A DNA stretch of 64,000 nt from Endotrypanum monterogeii (taxonomy: Eukaryota; Euglenozoa; Kinetoplastea; Trypanosomatida; Trypanosomatidae), in NCBI GenBank assembly GCA_000333855.2, contig CM007326.1, positions 67,603-131,602 on the forward strand, in the 5' to 3' direction. Position numbers and translations under genes: made by a program. Numbering within the stretch: position 1 is the first letter of the stretch; every line of letters starts with the position of its first letter. The notes beneath the pieces were generated by a model. That model saw only the letters and a program-made list of their open reading frames with translations. It made no database searches and was not told the DNA's origin. Positions 1 to 9,742 of this stretch are shown here, piece by piece.

Positions 1-280
1 TTGGTGTGGAAGGGACATCCGTGGTCTTCAGAGGCGTGTTGGTGACAGAGGTTGTCGTCGATGTTGACGTCACTGCCACCACCTTCTTTACCCGCATAGC
101 GCAGAGGCTGCAGTGCACCTGCGATGAGAAAAGCAGAGACGGATCCAGTAGCACTGAGCAGTGCGTGGAGCGACCCACCGTGACGGGCGCACCGTTGCTC
201 GATAGTGTGACATGCATTCGCCGGTCTATCGAAGATGGACCGCGCGCGAGTACAAAGTCAACCTCAATCTCATCCGCCAT
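1..280 (-). CDS. FHA-domain protein, N-terminal part (runs off left edge)
   Basis: The minus strand from the ATG at 278-280 is open to the window edge (93 codons, no stop). The product starts MADEIEVDFVLARG and then carries an FHA-like core: a strand ending VTVGRS (about residues 37-42), a Ser/Asp-containing stretch, and SSQVHCSL (about residues 57-64), which matches the GR...S..H signature of phosphothreonine-binding FHA domains. A low-complexity Thr/Ser/Val segment follows. FHA domains read phospho-Thr in signalling, DNA repair or flagellar proteins, but the rest of this protein lies outside the window, so its role cannot be called. A (TA)n tract sits 45 bases upstream of the start. This is the last gene visible in the leftward unit. 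The FHA assignment rests on motif recognition only. Confidence 0.65.
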   Translation of the reverse strand, partial: MADEIEVDFVLARGPSSIDRRMHVTLSSNGAPVTVGRSTHCSVLLDPSLLFSSQVHCSLCAMRVKKVVAVTSTSTTTSVTNTPLKTTDVPSTP

Positions 281-324
281 CTCTCTCCGGAAAGAAAAAC
301 AAAAGTGGGACAGATACAAGTTGG

Positions 325-354
<30 letters not shown>
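325..354. repeat. (TA)n microsatellite
   Basis: Perfect alternating AT run 45 bases upstream of the FHA gene start, followed by a TG-rich stretch. Confidence 0.95.
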
Positions 355-360
<6 letters not shown>

Positions 361-1267
361 ATGTGTGGGTGTATATTTGGGGGGTCCCCCCTTTTTCCTT
401 CGCTGAGGTTCGGAGGTGCAAATGCGGCGCAAGAAGGAAGGGATCACGTAAGGACCTTTTCTGTGTATAATAATGTCCCCACTGCGTGCGTAAAGTGTTA
501 AGGGAGAAGAAGAGAGAACCGTGAATCGAATGGACTAGAGACACTCGGCAGACATACACGCAGGCACCACGGCGCACACACACACACACACACGTATGAC
601 AGGTGCTAGCACTATCAAGAATGGACTGTGTGTTCGCTTCCGTGTGTGTGTGTATTATATATTCGAGAGGGAAGAGGGAGAACGGACACAAGAAAGAGAA
701 GAAATAAAGCGCTGAGTTCGACTGTGGACACTGTAACAAAATTGTACACAGCTGAATGGGAGAGGGGGGGAGGGGAGGTGCTATGCAGCATTGTGTGTGT
801 GTGTGTGTGTGTGTCTACCATAGATAAAAATGGGATCCCGGTGTTGTTCTTGCCGATACCACATTGATGTGCGCGCCCCCACGTCGCCGCCGCCTCCCCT
901 GGCATTCCTCCATTCATATCATCCACCCCCTTGGGGTTTCCTTGTATTTCGATGTTCTGATATGCGATGTGTGCGTAATGTGGGCTGATCTCTCTCGTGA
1001 AAGGAACAAGTAAGCGAAGGAGGCTGAAAGACAGTAACGCTCAACAGAATCGAGGAAGGGGAAATAACAAAGGACCCGGCACCCCGTTGTACCCTCTCTT
1101 GCTCTTCCTTCCTCCCTTCCTCCCTCCCCCCCTCTCATGTTCTTCATTGAACACACCCAGGCACAGACGCAGAGATACAGACTCATTCATATGGTACATT
1201 CAAAGGCAACAAGTTCGGAAACACGAAGAGAAGTCTATGTAGCATCGCCTACAGACATCAGAATTCA

Positions 1268-1271
<4 letters not shown>

Positions 1272-1306
<35 letters not shown>
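1272..1306. repeat. (TA)n microsatellite
   Basis: Perfect alternating AT run about 50 bases downstream of the 3' end of the EF-hand gene (leftward transcription). Confidence 0.95.
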
Positions 1307-1307
<1 letters not shown>

Positions 1308-1354
1308 CATGCGCTTCGTGCTTCCCTCACATACACACGCACACACACACACAT

Positions 1355-2206
1355 CTACATATTCATGGATGTCGCACCGACGGTTTTCCCTGTCGCGTTT
1401 CGCGTGAAGCGCTGCTGTCGGCCATGCTTTGGTGCGTTGTGGTCCGACACGGTTAAATCTTTTCCATAATCCTCATTCGTCGTTGTGTAGAGCGGGTGCT
1501 GGCGGCCTTCACCGAGCAGACGGCTTTGACGGGAGTGGCTCCGGGAGCCGGCCGCCCACGCCAACTCCGCGCCGAGCTCCATTTTTGGCCGATCAAGGCA
1601 AAACGCCCGCGTGCACCACAGCTCAAACTCAGAGTCGTCTTGAGTGAACATGGAAATCCCAATGAAGTACATTGTCATCTCTGCCACCGTCAGCTGCTGC
1701 ATAGGCGCGCCGTCTTCATCGCAGAAGTTATCAAAGAACTCCATCAACACATCATCCTCCGTGCGTGCACCGCTACGTACGTCTGGATGCCGCATCACAT
1801 CGTAGCTGTCACTCAACACGGAGTACGAAACAAATCCGGTTTTGTTGGGATCCAGCTTGTTCATGACGAGCTCCGTTACATACTTCCTGCGTGTAGTGAG
1901 CGTGGCGTCGATCAAACCCTGAATGAGAGCAGAGGTGTCAATCATCCCACCCCCATCCTCCTGTCCCCCAGGAGTGCCAGTGGCGTAGCTCTCGCACAAG
2001 TGCGCATGATCCTCGTCCGAAAGGAAGACAAAGATATCTCGCAACGCATCACGCACCACATCTGCTGAGGCAGAGGATGGGAGACCCTCGAGGTGTCGCG
2101 CCACCCGCCACAACTGCTTATGACCGAGCCGTTCAGCCGCCTTGCGGAGGATGTTGAGGAGAAACGGCTTCCTCGTGAGCTCGAGCGATGAGGATGGTGC
2201 TATCAT
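1355..2206 (-). CDS. Calcyphosin-like EF-hand protein
   Basis: 283 aa, ATG start. The centre matches the calcyphosin (CAPS/CAPSL) family: an EF-hand loop at about 119-130 (LDPNKTGFVSYSV), then the family-typical stretch HPDVRSGARTEDDVLMEFFDN at about 140-160, where calcyphosins read HPKVRSGEWTEDEVL, and a following degenerate loop before an acidic helix (TVAEMTMYF). Calcyphosins are Ca2+-binding adaptor proteins, and homologues in ciliates and trypanosomatids are often flagellar or cytoskeletal; that localisation is inference here. The first loop has Val at position 12 instead of Glu/Asp, and the second has an insertion, so Ca2+ binding may be weak. The C-terminal 70 residues are basic and low in complexity. 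Confidence 0.8.
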   Translation of the reverse strand: MIAPSSSLELTRKPFLLNILRKAAERLGHKQLWRVARHLEGLPSSASADVVRDALRDIFVFLSDEDHAHLCESYATGTPGGQEDGGGMIDTSALIQGLIDATLTTRRKYVTELVMNKLDPNKTGFVSYSVLSDSYDVMRHPDVRSGARTEDDVLMEFFDNFCDEDGAPMQQLTVAEMTMYFIGISMFTQDDSEFELWCTRAFCLDRPKMELGAELAWAAGSRSHSRQSRLLGEGRQHPLYTTTNEDYGKDLTVSDHNAPKHGRQQRFTRNATGKTVGATSMNM

Positions 2207-2913
2207 GGACGAGCCTCGGTGTGCGCGTTATTCTTCTTGTTTGTTTGTTTGTTTGTTTTGGCCTGTGTGGGTAAGCAATCATACGTCAAGAAGTTCTCTG
2301 TAGAAAGAGTCGAGGGGAGGGGAGGGGAGGGGAGGGGAGGGAAATCTTTTAAAGGATGGAAGGGTGCACAGAGTCCCTATCAGCGAAGGTGCTCCTAGCT
2401 TGCAGTCGCCCGCTACGACTCTACCAGGCACACGCATGAAGAGGGGGGAGATACTAAAATCATTTCGCTTTGCTTGCCTCCCGCCCGCCTCACCTACAGC
2501 GACATGAAAAGCCGATGGGGGGGGGGAGCCCGTGCCAGCCCCGGCGACGCAACTTGTTATGCATTCTTTTGCTTTCCGGTTACGTTAAGTAGTGTGTGAG
2601 CGGAGGGGGAGGGAGAGTGTGACAAGGACACAGCCCATACGCGCGTAGACACATACACCTGCATATCTGGTTTGAGACAGAGAAAGAAGACGCGACTCCA
2701 GATCGATGTTTTTGTGAACGCCCTACACACACACACACACACACACACACATACGAATCTAAGAAGCATTATTTCTCTCACCATCCTCCTTCACTTCGTC
2801 AAGTAATCACTGCAGGCATACCCAGGCACACATACATACACACACAAGCAATGCCACCACAATGGCTCTGCAACTCGACATCGTCCACGGGACGCCTCGC
2901 ACACTACATCCCC
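2207..2913. other. Intergenic with G4-type tract and CA repeat
   Basis: No gene seen. Contains (GTTT)n at about 2237-2258, a run of G4A units at 2312-2340, a poly-G stretch near 2517-2527 and (CA)n at about 2724-2750. On the sense (minus) strand the G-runs are C-rich pyrimidine tracts, suitable as splice-acceptor tracts for the EF-hand gene. Confidence 0.7.
2312..2340 (+). repeat. (GGGGA)n tract, potential G-quadruplex
   Basis: Five consecutive GGGG runs, each separated by one A, on the plus strand. This is a textbook G-quadruplex pattern. It lies about 105 bases upstream of the EF-hand gene start on the non-sense strand, so the RNA copy would be C4T repeats. Confidence 0.85.
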
Positions 2914-3546
2914 TTACCCTCTTTTCTCCTCCGTAGGCTTACGAAAAGCAAAGGCTGAGGCAGCCGTCATCAGTGCAGCTGTCACGGCAGTACCGGCCAT
3001 TGGCAAGCCTGCAGTAGCGCCGGCAATCGCACCAGCGAGGTGCACACCACACGCAACGATCGCAGCCAGAGACCGCCCGGTGGTGAAGCTGCGGCACATC
3101 GCAAGCATTATAATGAGGTTGAGAAACGCTTCGACGCTGCCTACGAGGTTTTCCGACTCAAATCCCCGGCTGGACATCGAGTGATACCATGGAAACCAGC
3201 GAAACAGTACGGTGTAGCAAATGCACCACAACGTCGCCACCGCCGCACCGGTATCACTGGCCCCGCAGTCGTGGAGACGCAGCACCTTTGACGCCTTTGG
3301 ATCGTTCAATATGAAGAAGCAAAATGCAACAGTGATGAGCGGCAGCAGTGCACCGTGCATGAAAAAAAAAGTCACCCGCATGTCCTGCGGCATCGCCGTG
3401 GAGACGGTAGACTGCGCTAACTGAACTGTGGCCATCACGAGCCCCAACTTGATCAAGCTCCCGAGCGCGATGTTGTGCCCCTTCACCATGGCAGCCAGGG
3501 GGATGATCATCAGACCATACACACTGAAGTTGGTGAGAATACCCAT
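2914..3546 (-). CDS. Multi-pass membrane protein, uncharacterised
   Basis: 210 aa, ATG start. I do not recognise the family. Six to seven hydrophobic segments are visible: about residues 5-21 (FSVYGLMIIPLAAMV), 27-48, 55-79 (including LLPLITVAFCFFIL), 98-120 (with aromatic WFPWYH just after), 133-152 (SVEAFLNLIIMLAMC), and a C-terminal Ala/Gly-rich hairpin at about 158-203. The tail is short and charged (KPTEEKRG). No signal peptide is needed because the first segment can act as an anchor. The compact, nearly all-membrane architecture suggests a small integral membrane or transporter-like protein conserved in trypanosomatids. The function is unknown. Confidence 0.7.
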   Translation of the reverse strand: MGILTNFSVYGLMIIPLAAMVKGHNIALGSLIKLGLVMATVQLAQSTVSTAMPQDMRVTFFFMHGALLPLITVAFCFFILNDPKASKVLRLHDCGASDTGAAVATLWCICYTVLFRWFPWYHSMSSRGFESENLVGSVEAFLNLIIMLAMCRSFTTGRSLAAIVACGVHLAGAIAGATAGLPMAGTAVTAALMTAASAFAFRKPTEEKRG

Positions 3547-4883
3547 TTCTACCCCGACTTGTTATGAGCAAGAGGGCGTACGACCAGAAAACACGTGCTT
3601 ACTTGACTGGCTCACGTCAAAGGATGGACACACAGGCCCGTTTGGCGACAGACGTCGGGGAAAAAGATGTACAGGGCCGGAAGTTATCGATAGACTATTA
3701 TTATTTTTTTTTTGTGTGTGTATTGTTTTCTTTGTAAATTACGGCAGTGTTTTAGATTTTCCCCTGTGCTTCTTTATATATATATATATATATATAATGT
3801 ATGTACACGACTCGCACGAGCAGACACCTCCAGGGCAGCGACAAAAGCAAGCAGGTCCATGGATCACGTGAGGGGTTCACAGGGGGAGAGAGGAGGAGGA
3901 GGAGGAAGAGCGAAGAGTTGAAATGGGTAGAGGCGCCAAAAGTAAGCGGCAGAGTGACAAGTACGCGAAACAAACAAACAAACAAACGCAATCAAGAGGA
4001 TGAGTATCAGACGCACATAAAGGGAAAAGGAGGAGCAAACAAAAGGGGGAGAGGGAGGATACAGCGGATAAATGATGGGACGCTGCTTGACAGGAAATAG
4101 CGCAAATTGTGCGAATATAGGGAGGTCGAGGTGGAGGCCTCCCCACACACATACACTCACCCCTGCTCAAGTAACATTCCATTATCCTCTTTGTTGTTTC
4201 TTTTTTTTAATATTTTATTTTTCTCTACCGTGATTCACAGCTCCAGTGAGTGCACACATCATCGTCATCAACAGCATCACACACATACATATACATGTGT
4301 GTATATGTGTATGTGTGAGATAATGCACCTCCTCCGCAGGAATGGCAGCAACGAAAGGGGTGAAGACGCAGACACGTAAGGAAGGGGGAAAAGGGGGAAG
4401 CAAAGCAAAGAAAAGAAAAGTGAAGCAACGATGACCAACAAAAATACATTTACGAGGAGGCCTGTGGACGGCATTATCCAGCGAAAAAAATTGCGCATGC
4501 CCGCTGGTACAATGAAAAAAAAAAAAACGAAAGCTTGGGAGAATACACCTCGTTTGTTTGGGTGTGTGTGTGTGTGTGTGTGTGTGGAGGGGGGGGGGTC
4601 TGTTGAGATGTTTATATTTGTATCAAGAAGACTACCTAGGTGTGACCCAACAGAGGCAAAAAGCGGATTGGGTAAACCAATTCCGCATGTACAGCTGTGC
4701 GACAACAACAACAACAAAGTGGGAGGGGCAAAGGAGAAACATTATTGTAGTGTCCTGCACTACCCCCCCCTCCTACGGCAACCTCCTCGGCAGCCAAAGC
4801 GATGCGAGCCTTAGCACCACCATCCCACCATCTGTGTGATGCCCCCGCCCCCGAATACGCACACACACACATTCTCTCACGCT
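3547..4883. other. Intergenic, 1.3 kb, repeat-rich
   Basis: No gene seen. Contains (TA)n at 3776-3796, (CAAA)n around 3967-3987, poly-T and poly-A tracts, and (TG)n at about 4562-4586. Open frames on both strands consist of repeat translations. Confidence 0.7.
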
Positions 4884-7800
4884 TCAGCCGCTGCGAGGGA
4901 TCGGTGCCAAGTACGTCGCGAGTGTTCGCAGAGCCTGTATCGATATACCCTGTGTGTACTCAGAAGCGGATGTTTGAAAAAGAAAAGCGTTGCTCTCATA
5001 ACAAACGGCGATGGCAACGCGCAGCGGGTTGTCCAGCTCGTCGTGCGAGCGCTGCGACTCGTCACCACGCAGCCCGTAGAAGCGACTCTCATGATCATCC
5101 CTCACACCCGCCTCGTCGCCACCCCTCACCCCATCCGTGGCATTAGAAGTCCTGTGCAGTGATGCAGCCGTCAGGCCGGTGCTTTCCTTGCCTGCCGCCC
5201 CAGAAGACGCCGTTGTGGGTCGTGGCGGTTGCTGCTCACCAGAAAGGTAACAAGGTGGGGGAGGTGGAGGCGGATAGTACTGCGCGAAGGGGTTCAGCTG
5301 GCCAATCTCCTCCTCCAAGAGAGCGTCTCGTACGCTGAGCACATCAGACGTGATCTGCGAACTTTCACAGCCGCCGCCGATCTCCCCCCAGTTGATCACT
5401 GAGGAGGACGGAGGCCCGGGGCTGCCGCTGCCACCACCAGCCCCGGCGTGCGTAGTGAACCCCTCCTCCTCGTTGGACCCGGAATGCCATAGAGGCTTGA
5501 AGCACACAAGAATTGCTGGCATCGCATTCAGCATGATGCGCTCGTGTGACACAACATTCACGCCGCCCGGGAACTGGGAAAGGTAGTACCGAACCATGTA
5601 CTGCAGCTGCCGGGAAAGAGAGCGCTGATGAGACCCAAAGCGCTCCGCTATGGGGCGCGGCGGCACAGCCTTGGACGGCGCCACAGGCCGGCCGTCCATC
5701 GTTGTCGCTGACGCAGGAGCTACTCCGCCACCACCACTAACACCTCCCTGTGCCGATGACGTGATCGATGCGAATAGGGGAAACACGCGTACAGTAACAG
5801 TGACCTTCTCCACCCCGTACGGGACATGCACCACACACAAGGGGTCCGCTAGCATCGGCTCCTCGACAGTTGACATTCCAGTTGGCGGGAGCGACAGGCG
5901 GAAAGGCAGCACGTCATGTCGGGTGTTGCAGTAGAACACCGAGACGCTCTGACCGTGGTGGTTACCGAGAGAAACGGAATTCATGACAGTAGCACAAAAA
6001 GAAATGAACTCCGTCGACGAGTGCCGATGCGCCGAGGCGATGAAGTGGAAGCTCACACACGCCGTGCCAACTGGAACGTAAAAAGCGCTCCAGTACGCCT
6101 TCACCATGCCGACAGACGAGTCAGCTGCCTCCATGGCGGACGTCGAGCAGGCGGCAGCGACAGCACCGGCAGTATCCAATGCACCCGGAACGAGGGCCAG
6201 GTAGGTACCGTTAACATCCACACGCACCTCACGGAACAGTGAAAAGGCAGTGACGTGCGCCACTGCGTCGCCGTCCTCTTCGCGGATGTCATCCACAGTA
6301 CTAAAATCTCCAGTCAGTACAATCGACAGCGGGTACGGCTCCACAACAACGGTCCGCCTCGACGGCGGGTGCGCGGCGTCGGGTGCCTGGAAGACAATCT
6401 GCGGAGCGCGGCTGTCAGTGCTGCTGCCGAGAACGAGGCCCAGCTGCTGCACGGCCTTGCACACCTGCTGCTCGAGATACAGTCGCCATGCGTAAGGAAC
6501 GCCGCCGCCGCCTGTGGAAGCCGCCGCGTCCGAACCGCCGCCACCGCGGGATCCCAACTCCGGAGACATGCACGCTGGCTCGTAAGAGGCGATGAGTCCC
6601 ATGCGACGACGACCACGACTCATCGCCGTCGCGTACGGCGCCATCCACGCGCCGCCATCGCCGTAGCTGTTATCATCATTGCCCGCGTGATAGGAGGGAG
6701 AAGAGTAGGGTGAGGACACAAACCCGTCTACACCCGTTGCACCTCGTGGGTGCTGCTGGCGGGTGCTGAGGTCACCGGGAGAGGTTGATCGGAGGCCGCC
6801 ACTGCCACCTCCATGGCCACCTGTGTCGTAACCCGTGGCCATTGTCGATTTGAAGAGGCGATCCTCTGTACCGTCGCCCTCCGCAAGACCTTCATGGACG
6901 AGAAAGTCCACAGGAAGGTGATACCCCAAGCCCAGTCGTGGTTCGGAGACAAGGAGGTAAGACGGCGACGGACAGGGCGGGACGAAGGCGAGATTGCGCA
7001 CCATATCGTACACGGCCGCCGGTACAACATTCCGCGCCCGCGTCGGGGTCACGTACTGCACCGTCACAGCGAGTCGTTCGTGGGCCACAAAGATAGAAAA
7101 AACATAATTCATGGATTGCTGCTCGTCAACGTAGCAGTACTCAGCTGTTGGATAATCCTTTCCACCGACGCGCGTGGTCGTCTGCCCCGTAATGTTGGCG
7201 CAGTCGGCAATACGTCTCAGACTAGCCTCGCTGTATGCTGACGCTGTCTGCGGCTCGAAAAGCTCCTCAATGGTTACCGCCATGCGGTGTGTTGGCTCCC
7301 GGACGGTACGGAATGTAAGCAGGATCAGCGGTGCCTGTCGCTCCTCCTTCTCCAGATCAAAAAAAAGAGGAGAAAACGGCATTTGAACACCCAACTGGGC
7401 GTCGTGCCACTCCATCAGTTTAGAGCTATGCCGCTTCACGTGCAGAGAAGCGCGGACGGTAAAGTAGTTGCGCTGCGGCAGCTGGGGCCTCTGCGACGGA
7501 GACGCAGACCCACCTGCGGGGTGGCTGCTGCCCATGCCGCCGCCGGCCATAACAGCCTCTATGTCGCTTTGACCATTGCCACCGCCGCAAGCCGCGTTGC
7601 CACCAATCGTGGGGGCAATGCCAGAGGAAGACTCACCAGCTCCCCCTGCCCTACGCATCAACGCTGACTTCTTCGAAGCGCCACTTGACCACCTCCACTT
7701 GCTTCTCATCACCTCGTCTTCCTCCAGAGAGGAAGCGGCGGCAGCCCGCTTTGCCAACCAACTACGTACACTCACATAAGTCGCGATACTTGACATGATC

Positions 7801-7892
7801 GCCGCGCATAGCGACACCTTACCCAGGGAGCCCGGTAAGGCATCCAGCCGTGAAAGGGCCCTCGAGTTGACGATAACAGGATGATCAGACAT
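4884..7892 (-). CDS. Large protein with Mog1/PsbP-like segments, uncharacterised
   Basis: 1002 aa. I chose the ATG at 7890-7892 (MSDHPVIVNS); the open frame continues upstream only through (TA)n and poly-T translation. A weakly hydrophobic helix lies at about residues 23-42. Residues about 160-305 look like a Mog1/PsbP-fold domain: an amphipathic start, a strand (LILLTFR), a short helix (SEASLRRIAD), a Gly turn (RVGGKDYPTAEYCY), a strand pair ending in a basic turn (FVAHERLAVTVQY) and a final helix (AAVYDMVRNLAFV). Similar strand-helix ends recur before residue 670 (FISFCATVMNSVSL) and at the C-terminus (SIQALRTLATYLAPI), suggesting three divergent copies separated by Gly/Ser/Pro-rich linkers. 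The fold call is inference from pattern. No enzyme motif is seen. Confidence 0.75.
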   Translation of the reverse strand: MSDHPVIVNSRALSRLDALPGSLGKVSLCAAIMSSIATYVSVRSWLAKRAAAASSLEEDEVMRSKWRWSSGASKKSALMRRAGGAGESSSGIAPTIGGNAACGGGNGQSDIEAVMAGGGMGSSHPAGGSASPSQRPQLPQRNYFTVRASLHVKRHSSKLMEWHDAQLGVQMPFSPLFFDLEKEERQAPLILLTFRTVREPTHRMAVTIEELFEPQTASAYSEASLRRIADCANITGQTTTRVGGKDYPTAEYCYVDEQQSMNYVFSIFVAHERLAVTVQYVTPTRARNVVPAAVYDMVRNLAFVPPCPSPSYLLVSEPRLGLGYHLPVDFLVHEGLAEGDGTEDRLFKSTMATGYDTGGHGGGSGGLRSTSPGDLSTRQQHPRGATGVDGFVSSPYSSPSYHAGNDDNSYGDGGAWMAPYATAMSRGRRRMGLIASYEPACMSPELGSRGGGGSDAAASTGGGGVPYAWRLYLEQQVCKAVQQLGLVLGSSTDSRAPQIVFQAPDAAHPPSRRTVVVEPYPLSIVLTGDFSTVDDIREEDGDAVAHVTAFSLFREVRVDVNGTYLALVPGALDTAGAVAAACSTSAMEAADSSVGMVKAYWSAFYVPVGTACVSFHFIASAHRHSSTEFISFCATVMNSVSLGNHHGQSVSVFYCNTRHDVLPFRLSLPPTGMSTVEEPMLADPLCVVHVPYGVEKVTVTVRVFPLFASITSSAQGGVSGGGGVAPASATTMDGRPVAPSKAVPPRPIAERFGSHQRSLSRQLQYMVRYYLSQFPGGVNVVSHERIMLNAMPAILVCFKPLWHSGSNEEEGFTTHAGAGGGSGSPGPPSSSVINWGEIGGGCESSQITSDVLSVRDALLEEEIGQLNPFAQYYPPPPPPPCYLSGEQQPPRPTTASSGAAGKESTGLTAASLHRTSNATDGVRGGDEAGVRDDHESRFYGLRGDESQRSHDELDNPLRVAIAVCYESNAFLFQTSASEYTQGISIQALRTLATYLAPIPRSG

Positions 7893-8905
7893 TTTTTTTT
7901 CTCGGCACCTCCTTCCTTGGTGGCCCTTCGTTTTTTTTTGCTGTTTTTTGTTGGCTGCTTTTGCAGCAAATGTACCCCTCCCCGTCGTAAGTATATATAT
8001 ATATATATATGTGTGTGTGTCTGTGTGTAGGTGGGGGGGGGGGCGTAGCAACTCCGGCCAGAGGCGCTGTTAAACAGAAACAGCATGGATGGGAAGAGGA
8101 AGAGAGGAGGTGGGGATAGGGAGGATAAAGACACACAATGCAAGTGATACCGATGGCCTCAAATGGGCTTGAGAGCCCGCGTACAAGCCCACTAAAGTCA
8201 GCCAACACATGCGCACCTCTCTAGTGACCCTCATATATATATATATATATATATATGGAGAGAGGAAGGTTGAGTAGTGTGTCGGTCACAAGGGGGGAGT
8301 TGTAGGCCTCCTCATTTTTGAGAAGCTTGATCAAATTTGAATGCAACAGGCAAAAGAATCTGCACACAAACACACAGAGACGCGCTAACAGGAAACACGG
8401 ATACGATAATGCGTATACACAGAGGGGAAGGGAAGGAGGAGCGACAAAGCGATACGCAGCAGTTACTAATGTAAGCGATATCATCGGAATATAATTGAGG
8501 CGAAGAGTGAAGGGGGAAGAAAAAAAAAAAAAAGGTGCGGACAGTAGGTGGACGAATGCGTCAAGAAGAAGTGCGCGTGCGTAGCGGTAATTTCAGGCAG
8601 TCAAGAGCCCACGAAACGCAGAGATGTAAGAAACCGAAGCCAAAACAAATACCTCAGCATCTTTGTGGGTAGACAGCGGAGGCCATATTTGATTTCAAAG
8701 ATATTTACCGTCATTGTATACACATATACGTATATGTATGTATATATGTGTATGTATGTATGTATGTACTTGTGCGTCCAAGACAGCATATCGCCTTCCC
8801 CTCGCATCCCCCTCCCCCTCCCCTGCACGCTGTTTCTCCTCCGAAGCAACAACAAGTCCATCCCTCGCACACACAAGTAAATGCCCCACCTCCTCCATCT
8901 CGCCC
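7893..8905. other. Intergenic, repeat-rich
   Basis: No gene seen. Holds poly-T (minus strand poly-A) tracts near 7892-7940, (TA)n at 7992-8010 and 8233-8256, a poly-G run near 8031-8044, and imperfect TATG tetranucleotide repeats at about 8715-8767. Confidence 0.7.
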
Positions 8906-9742
8906 TCAGTCATCCTCGGAAGAGATATCATCTCCTTGACAGGCAAGTGAGGGGTCGTAGGCAGCGAGCCATCCACGCATCTGCTTCAGCTGCTCGTTGC
9001 GCTGCGCCAGCAGCTGTTTCACTTGCTGATACTGCGTCGACTGATTTAGCCGTGTGGCAAGCTCACGCTTCGCCTCTGCCACCTCGGCGCGCAGCTCCTC
9101 AACTACTGGAATGAGAGAAGCGTCCTGACCTTGACAGCGACGTAAAAGCTCGGCGGCGAGGCGCTCCTTGTCATTCATTGCATCTTGCAGAGAAAGTAAG
9201 CTCGCTGTGTCAGACGAGCGGCCGCCCATCACTTGGGTATACGCATCGGTCACCTTCTGCAACTTCTCCCGCAACCTGCACACCTCTGCATTCGCCTCTG
9301 CCAGTTGTCGTGCCGCCTCCCCGCCGGCTTCCTGCAAGGTCAAGGGAGCTAAGCGACCTGCCGGGCCGCTCATCAGCTGACGGCCGTGCTCCCCCATCGC
9401 GTTCACGCCGCCCGCGTTGTTGAGCACAGCCATAGAGTCAATGCTGAGCGTCAGCCGCTGGAGGTCAGCCTCTCGCAGCACTGCGCGTATTAGCTCAGCC
9501 GAAGCTGCAGTAGTTCCCTCCATCTGCGTGTCAACGAGACCGAGCAGGAGCGTCAGCTGCCCGTTAAGCATTTGAGCCACATCTGCATTCGTGTAGTTCT
9601 CCCGCCACAAGTTTCCGGACTGAAATGCGCTAGCCTCCACCTTCAAGTCACGACTGAACTTGTCGAGAGAGAGACGCGACCAGCGGAAAAAATTTTCAAC
9701 GATATTTCTCGACTCCGATGTGAGGCCTGAAAGGAAGTCCAT
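8906..9742 (-). CDS. LZTFL1: LZTFL1 (BBS17)-like coiled-coil protein
   Basis: 278 aa from the ATG at 9740-9742 (MDFLSGLTSESRN). Upstream in-frame sequence is only (TA)n and intergenic translation. The N-terminal 130 residues follow the LZTFL1 family: a short helix, then WSRLSLDKFSRDLKVEA (human proteins read RYSRLSRDKCLRDL-like), then LWRENYTNADVAQMLNGQL (family: LWQENYTVADVVEMLQGL), then the LLG..V...ME helix. The C-terminal half (about 155-265) is a coiled coil (REKLQKVTDAY, RCQGQDASLIPVVEELRAEV), ending in an acidic tail. LZTFL1 regulates BBSome-dependent ciliary membrane traffic in animals. A flagellar trafficking role here follows from the family and is not shown by the sequence. A (TA)n tract lies 33 bases upstream. 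Confidence 0.85.
   Translation of the reverse strand: MDFLSGLTSESRNIVENFFRWSRLSLDKFSRDLKVEASAFQSGNLWRENYTNADVAQMLNGQLTLLLGLVDTQMEGTTAASAELIRAVLREADLQRLTLSIDSMAVLNNAGGVNAMGEHGRQLMSGPAGRLAPLTLQEAGGEAARQLAEANAEVCRLREKLQKVTDAYTQVMGGRSSDTASLLSLQDAMNDKERLAAELLRRCQGQDASLIPVVEELRAEVAEAKRELATRLNQSTQYQQVKQLLAQRNEQLKQMRGWLAAYDPSLACQGDDISSEDD

Larger units (their letters stand above)
281..1354. other. Intergenic, microsatellite-rich
   Basis: No gene seen. The stretch holds (TA)15 at about 325-354, a CA run near 577-593, a TG run near 791-814 and a longer (TA)n at 1272-1306. The sense (minus) strand just upstream of 280 is T-rich and could serve as the trans-splice polypyrimidine tract of the FHA gene. 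Open frames here translate to Tyr-Ile, Thr-His or Cys-Val dipeptide repeats and are not genes. Confidence 0.7.

Noticed and set aside
325..470. Open frames over (TA)n, (TG)n and (CA)n tracts giving Tyr-Ile, Cys-Val or Thr-His repeats (here and in most spacers)
   Set aside because: They exist only because dinucleotide repeats lack stops, have no conserved composition and lie in spacers of the opposite or same strand. Not genes.
7893..8051. Longer N-terminus for the Mog1/PsbP-like protein
   Set aside because: The extension translates (TA)n and poly-A sequence; the ATG at 7892 follows a pyrimidine-rich sense strand and opens an ordinary N-terminus.
8715..8767. Tandem TATG units considered as CRISPR or satellite
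   Set aside because: Simple tetranucleotide repeat without spacers, and eukaryotic DNA.
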